Below are positions 6,724 through 10,231 of a stretch of DNA of 10,231 nucleotides, piece after piece; the first letter of the stretch is position 1; each line of letters begins with the position of its first letter. The notes beneath the pieces were generated by a model that worked only from the letters and a program-made list of their open reading frames with translations, was not told the origin of the DNA and ran no database searches. The position numbers were made by a program, and so were the translations under genes. The stretch comes from an uncultured Collinsella sp. (lineage in GTDB: Bacteria > Actinomycetota > Coriobacteriia > Coriobacteriales > Coriobacteriaceae). Location of the stretch: positions 1 through 10,231 of the forward strand of contig URGG01000074.1 in the NCBI GenBank assembly GCA_900547345.1, in the 5' to 3' direction.

Positions 6724-6758
6724 GAATGTGGCAAAGGGACTGTCCCTTTGTCACATTC
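6724..6758. repeat. 35-bp near-perfect palindrome sharing the CAAAGGGAC core
   Basis: Arms GAATGTGGCAAAGGGAC (6724-6740) and GTCCCTTTGTCACATTC (6742-6758) pair over 17 positions with one G-T wobble around a single central base. The element begins one base after the nitroreductase stop codon, in that gene's direction of transcription. The position is terminator-like, but neither strand shows a T run after the stem. The nine-base core CAAAGGGAC is also in the hairpin at 4245-4253, which suggests a dispersed repeat family adopted as gene-end hairpins. Confidence 0.65.
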
Positions 6759-6759
6759 G

Positions 6760-7608
6760 TCATTTTCCAAGCCAGTTTTTGAACCACCACTCCATGGATC
6801 GGCTCATCTCGGCCATAAAGGGACTCGTGTGCTTGCGGGTATAGATGTCCACGACGCGCTCCCCCACCTCGCGGGCATGCGGACGGAACATTGCGTCCAT
6901 CTCGGCCACCTGCGCGTCCATGGTCGCGGCATCCGCGCGGCAGTAGCGCTCCTCGTGCACCAGGTTCACCACGGGATGCGCAATGGCCGGACGCTCCTTA
7001 CGGGGCGTGCCGATGATGAGCATCGACAGCGGCATGGTATAGGGCGGCAGATCGAGCAGCTCGGCAACTTCCTCGGCATTCTCGACGATATCACCTATGT
7101 AGCAGCTCCCCAAGCCCAGGGCCTCGGCGGCAACCACGGCGTTTTGCGCGGCGATCACGGCATCCTGCGCCGCGATGGCAAAGTCGCCCAGACCCGGCGC
7201 ACGACGGGGCGCCTTGCCCGTGCGCTCGACAAACTCGGGCTCAAAGCAGCCCACGTGCTCAAACAGATCGATCCACTTGGCATAATCGACCACAAATATT
7301 AGTGCCCAGGGCGCCTTGGCAATCATGGGCTGGTGGTCGCACAGGTCGGCCAGACGATCCAGCGTAGCCTGCTCGCGAATGCTCACGATGGAATACATCA
7401 TCATGGCGCCCGCCGACGGCGCGCGACTCGCCGCATGCAGAATCACCGCCCGCTGCTCGTCGGTCACCGCCACGGGACGGTCGTCGTCATCACGCGCGAA
7501 GGCACGCGTGGAGGAACGGTGCTCCAACGTGTCCAGCACCGCATTGCCCGTCGTCTCGACCGGATAGCCGCCCGCGTCCACAACCTTGGTGCAAACCTGC
7601 TCGTTCAT
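6760..7608 (-). CDS. Nitroreductase-family flavoprotein
   Basis: A 282-residue protein of the nitroreductase superfamily, expected to be a cytoplasmic FMN-dependent NAD(P)H oxidoreductase; its real substrate cannot be told from sequence. The N-terminal FMN-phosphate motif HRSSTRAF lies at residues 30-37, followed by AASRAPSAGAMMMYSI (about 59-74), the second flavin-contact region. The central helix has AAQNAVVAAEALGLGSCYIG, typical of the dimer core, and then PLSMLIIGTPRKERP. A C-terminal extension of about 65 residues, rich in acidic residues and ending with the aromatic EWWFKNWLGK, goes beyond the usual 200-220-residue core; it is seen in some anaerobe members, by my recollection. Start: ATG at 7608 with GAGGATGAGG just upstream. 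It stands alone, divergent from the LTA-synthase-like gene and upstream of kup on the same strand. The palindrome at 6724-6758 and the promoter near 6640 argue that kup is transcribed separately. Confidence 0.88.
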   Translation of the reverse strand: MNEQVCTKVVDAGGYPVETTGNAVLDTLEHRSSTRAFARDDDDRPVAVTDEQRAVILHAASRAPSAGAMMMYSIVSIREQATLDRLADLCDHQPMIAKAPWALIFVVDYAKWIDLFEHVGCFEPEFVERTGKAPRRAPGLGDFAIAAQDAVIAAQNAVVAAEALGLGSCYIGDIVENAEEVAELLDLPPYTMPLSMLIIGTPRKERPAIAHPVVNLVHEERYCRADAATMDAQVAEMDAMFRPHAREVGERVVDIYTRKHTSPFMAEMSRSMEWWFKNWLGK

Positions 7609-7821
7609 CGCCTCATCCTCGCTAATTCTTTAAGAAGCCTTTACGTTTCCGTGTAATTCCCGTCCATTATCGCGCAGGTCGCCACTACATTACGCCACAC
7701 CGCCACACGTGCGCGTTATTATGGCTGGTTGTTGTGCGCAACCCTCAAATGCTGCGCATATCTTGGTAACAATCGGGTAAACCCCCGCTTTCGTACGTTT
7801 TAGTTTGTGAGGAGTCTCAGC
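7609..7821. promoter_or_regulatory. Divergent intergenic region
   Basis: These 213 bases must contain the promoters of both the nitroreductase (minus) and the LTA-synthase-like gene (plus). No convincing -35/-10 pair stands out. Candidates are weak: TATTAT near 7717-7722 and TAACAA near 7767 on the plus strand, and GATAAT near 7670 on the minus strand. The palindromic hexamer TGCGCA occurs twice, at 7735-7740 and 7753-7758; the first copy sits in GTTGTGCGCAAC (7731-7742). A possible operator is only a guess. The plus-strand Shine-Dalgarno GAGGAG is at 7809-7814. Confidence 0.4.
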
Positions 7822-10122
7822 ATGTTCGCTGCCGCCATCTCGCTCGTCGGTCTTGCGGCGACCGTCTACCTTGTCTTGCGCGAGGCCAAGGCCATTCGCG
7901 CTCAGTCGGGCACCGTTGCCAAAAGCGCTCTTGGGTGGAGCGTCGCCTTCGGCCTGTTCCAGGTCTTTTTGACCATTTGGGGCGCTATTGGCCTCGTCGC
8001 CCAAAACGAGCCGCTCGCCTTTGTGATGCTCATCCTGACCAACGCCATCCTCACCGGCTGCGCTTGGGCCAGCATCGCACGCGACCGCATCGCCCCGCGC
8101 GTCTTTGCGTTCGCCAAGCCCGACGCCCCCGCCCCCACCGGCAAGCTCGCCCGCCTGCGCGGCGCCTTTGTGGGCAAACCGCTCGTCGCCGCCGTGCTGT
8201 GCCTGCTGCTCGCCGGCGTCTTTGCGCTGCTAGGCATGGAGGTATCGTCCAACCACGACTTTACCTGGGTCTACCCCCTGTGCATCCTGCTCGAGTGGGC
8301 CATCATCACCACGCTCATGACCGGCCTGTTCTTCCTGTTCCAGCGCCACGGCGCAGCTCCCGCGGTCCTGGCCTTTGCCCTCTTTGTCCTGGGCATTGCC
8401 GAGTTCTTCGTCATCACGTTTAAATCCATGCCCATCCAGCCGGGCGACCTTTCGGCCATCTCCACCGCCGCCGCGGTCGCCGGCACCGGCTACACCTTCT
8501 CCATCTCGCTGTTCTGCGTGCTGTCCATGGGCTTTACCGCCATCGCCATGCTGCTGTGCGAGTACGCCGGACTGGTGGCACCGCACCGTCAGAAGGGTGC
8601 CGCCAACGCCAAGCGCATGCTGCTCACCAACCTGCTCGTGGCGGTGCTGTGCCTGGGCGGCGTGACCGCACACGTCACGCTCATCGACTACTACAACACC
8701 CTCGGCATCACCGTCTACACCTGGCGCCCGCTCGAGAGCTACTGGCGCGAGGGCTACCTGCCTGCCTTTATTAGTGCGGCGCAGTCCATCAAGCCGCCCA
8801 AACCCGCCGACTACTCCGTTGACGATGCCAAGGCCACGCTCAAAAAGTACGCCAAGGCCTACGACAAGTCCGACGCAGCCAAGAGTGACGAGCGCACCGC
8901 CGCAAAGGAGCAGTTCGACAGCGAGAAGCCCACGGTCATCGCCATCATGAACGAGACCTTCTCGGACCTGTCCATCTATCAGGAGATGCGCGCCGGCTAC
9001 GAGGGTCCGCAGTACTTTAAGAGCCTGTCCAACTGCCTCAGCCGCGGCAAGCTCTACGTGAGTGCCTACGGCGGCGGTACCGCCAATACCGAGTTTGAGT
9101 TTATGACCGGCAACTCCATGGCCAACCTGGGCTCGGGCGTGTACCCCTACACCATCTACAACATGGAAACGACTGGGAACCTGGCAGAGCAGTTCAAGTC
9201 GCTCGGATATTCCACCACGGCCATGCACCCCAACCACGCAACCAACTGGAACCGCGAGAACGTCTACAAGGACTTTGGCTTTGACCAGTTCCTGTCCATC
9301 AACGACTTCCAGGGAGCCGACACTCTGCGTGGCATGGTGACCGATCAGGCGACCTACGACAAGATTCTTGAGCTGCTCGACCAGAACGCCGATCCGCAGT
9401 TTATCTTCGACGTGACCATGCAGAACCACTCGGGCTACGATACGGGCCTGCTGCCGTCCGACAAACAGATGCACCTGAACATCGACACGACCGACCTGGA
9501 CGCCAAGACCGTTGAGGACGGCACGCTCTCCGATGTCGACGAGTACGTCTCGTGCATTGAGCAGTCCGACCAGGCGCTGCGTTACTTCCTCAACGCCCTG
9601 AGCAAGCTCGACCGTAAGGTGGTCGTGGTGTTCTGGGGTGACCACCAGCCGTTCTTCCCGTCCAAGTTCAACGATAAGTGGTTTACCGGCGAGGACGACG
9701 CTACGCATCAGGAGCGCCTGTGGCAGACCGACTACATCATCTGGGCCAACTACGACGTTGCCGGCTGCGACCAGACGAGCGAGGTCGACGACCTGTCCAC
9801 CAACTACCTGTCCACGCAGCTTATGCAGCTGATCGGCGCACCTCTCTCCGATTACCAGAAAGCGCACATGACGCTGCGCGAGTCGCTGCCCGCCATCAAC
9901 TCGGTGGGCTACGAGGACGCCAGCCTGCGCTGGGCGCTCTCCTCCAACGTCACCGGTGACGACGCCGCCGCCGCTGCCGCCACCAAGGCGCGCGAGGATT
10001 ACGCCAAGATGCAGTACTACGAGATGTTCCGCGACGGCAAGAACGTCTACACCGAGCACTTCCAGACCGAGGCCAACGAGACCGACCCCAACCTGGCACC
10101 GGGTACGACCAAGATCAAGTAA
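7822..10122 (+). CDS. LTA synthase / phosphoglycerol transferase family membrane enzyme
   Basis: A 766-residue polytopic membrane protein with an extracellular alkaline-phosphatase/sulfatase-fold domain. Family role: transfer of glycerol phosphate or a similar group from a lipid donor onto a cell-envelope polymer. About eight hydrophobic segments occur in residues 1-290 (near 2-20, 38-60, 65-86, 120-139, 147-174, 180-200, 222-246, 268-290). A charged linker of about 80 residues follows, then the catalytic domain from about 369. Predicted metal and active-site residues: E378 in MNETFSDLS, T420 in GGGTANTEFEF (matching the nucleophile T of LtaS TSDSEF), H536 in MQNHSGYD and D607-H608 in FWGDHQPFF. 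All expected positions are filled. Start: ATG at 7822, seven bases after GAGGAG; a GTG at 7807 overlaps that site. It is longer than LtaS (about 650) because of extra membrane segments and a tail with an alanine run. It is monocistronic by appearance. Exact substrate unknown: true LTA, a sugar-phosphate polymer and MdoB-like modification are all possible. Confidence 0.85.
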   Translation: MFAAAISLVGLAATVYLVLREAKAIRAQSGTVAKSALGWSVAFGLFQVFLTIWGAIGLVAQNEPLAFVMLILTNAILTGCAWASIARDRIAPRVFAFAKPDAPAPTGKLARLRGAFVGKPLVAAVLCLLLAGVFALLGMEVSSNHDFTWVYPLCILLEWAIITTLMTGLFFLFQRHGAAPAVLAFALFVLGIAEFFVITFKSMPIQPGDLSAISTAAAVAGTGYTFSISLFCVLSMGFTAIAMLLCEYAGLVAPHRQKGAANAKRMLLTNLLVAVLCLGGVTAHVTLIDYYNTLGITVYTWRPLESYWREGYLPAFISAAQSIKPPKPADYSVDDAKATLKKYAKAYDKSDAAKSDERTAAKEQFDSEKPTVIAIMNETFSDLSIYQEMRAGYEGPQYFKSLSNCLSRGKLYVSAYGGGTANTEFEFMTGNSMANLGSGVYPYTIYNMETTGNLAEQFKSLGYSTTAMHPNHATNWNRENVYKDFGFDQFLSINDFQGADTLRGMVTDQATYDKILELLDQNADPQFIFDVTMQNHSGYDTGLLPSDKQMHLNIDTTDLDAKTVEDGTLSDVDEYVSCIEQSDQALRYFLNALSKLDRKVVVVFWGDHQPFFPSKFNDKWFTGEDDATHQERLWQTDYIIWANYDVAGCDQTSEVDDLSTNYLSTQLMQLIGAPLSDYQKAHMTLRESLPAINSVGYEDASLRWALSSNVTGDDAAAAAATKAREDYAKMQYYEMFRDGKNVYTEHFQTEANETDPNLAPGTTKIK

Positions 10123-10126
10123 CGGG

Positions 10127-10140
10127 TTCGGGGGCCCGAA
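10127..10140 (+). other. Small GC-rich hairpin after the LTA-synthase-like gene
   Basis: TTCGGG (10127-10132) and CCCGAA (10135-10140) are exact inverted repeats, realistically five pairs with a four-base loop. The hairpin begins four bases after the stop codon and has no T run. It could protect the 3' end of the message or be incidental. Confidence 0.35.
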
Positions 10141-10197
10141 TCGGCGGCAGGCGGAGGCATGGGAAAGGTCTGCTGCTCAAACAGTCCTGCGCAAGAC

Positions 10198-10223
10198 GGG
10201 GGCCACATTAAGTGGCCCCCTTT
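10198..10223 (+). terminator. Intrinsic terminator of the LTA-synthase-like gene
   Basis: GGGGGCCAC (10198-10206) pairs perfectly with GTGGCCCCC (10212-10220) around the loop ATTAA, followed by TTT and then GCG. The nine-pair, very GC-rich stem is typical of high-GC terminators that carry only a short U tract. It ends 98-101 bases after the stop codon, and nothing coding was seen in between. Confidence 0.75.
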
Positions 10224-10231
10224 GCGTGCGG

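Noticed and set aside
6724..6758. Palindrome as a classical intrinsic terminator
   Set aside because: No T run follows the stem on either strand, so it is listed as a repeat; termination remains possible but is not shown by the sequence.
8230..10059. 609-residue open frame on the minus strand opposite the LTA-synthase-like gene
   Set aside because: Same shadow effect; low-complexity Val/Gly/His/Arg translation, no start signal, and the plus strand encodes intact catalytic motifs.

Overview
The window looks like chromosomal DNA from a high-GC Gram-positive of the class Coriobacteriia, most likely Collinsella or a close relative. This is an inference from the GC-rich codon usage, the mix of protein families (a KdpDE pair beside Kup, an LTA-synthase-type enzyme, a fused RlmKL) and short hairpin repeats with a CAAAGGGAC core. 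I have no database match to confirm the genus. GC-rich third positions also create very long mirror-image open frames on the wrong strand; these have been left out.

Layout from left to right: (1) the 3' part of a plus-strand rRNA methyltransferase gene of the RlmKL type (2-1768), cut by the window edge. Its RlmK half is intact, while the visible part of its RlmL half lacks the usual catalytic motif. (2) A convergent intergenic gap with a long hairpin (1773-1839). (3) A four-gene minus-strand block, in transcription order: the potassium transporter kup (6600-4573), a 64-residue single-span membrane protein (4513-4319), a short KdpD-type histidine kinase (4207-2582) and a KdpE-type response regulator (2577-1864). 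A promoter with a perfect TATAAT precedes kup. A hairpin with a U-rich tail lies between the small protein and kdpD. (4) A minus-strand nitroreductase (7608-6760) ending next to a 35-bp near-perfect palindrome. (5) A 213-bp divergent intergenic region. (6) A plus-strand polytopic membrane enzyme of the LTA synthase / phosphoglycerol transferase type (7822-10122), followed by a GC-rich terminator (10198-10223).

The most coherent functional story is potassium homeostasis: a K+ uptake permease and a Kdp-type two-component system in one apparent operon, with no KdpFABC pump in the window and an uncharacterised small membrane protein between them. The kinase lacks the cytoplasmic N-terminal KdpD/USP region of classical KdpD, so its signal input must differ. 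The internal hairpin could lower kdpDE expression relative to kup. The remaining genes (rRNA modification, nitroreductase, cell-envelope polymer synthesis) look like ordinary core or housekeeping genes. No tRNA, rRNA, CRISPR array, transposase or phage gene was seen. No gene-free stretch exceeds 300 bases.
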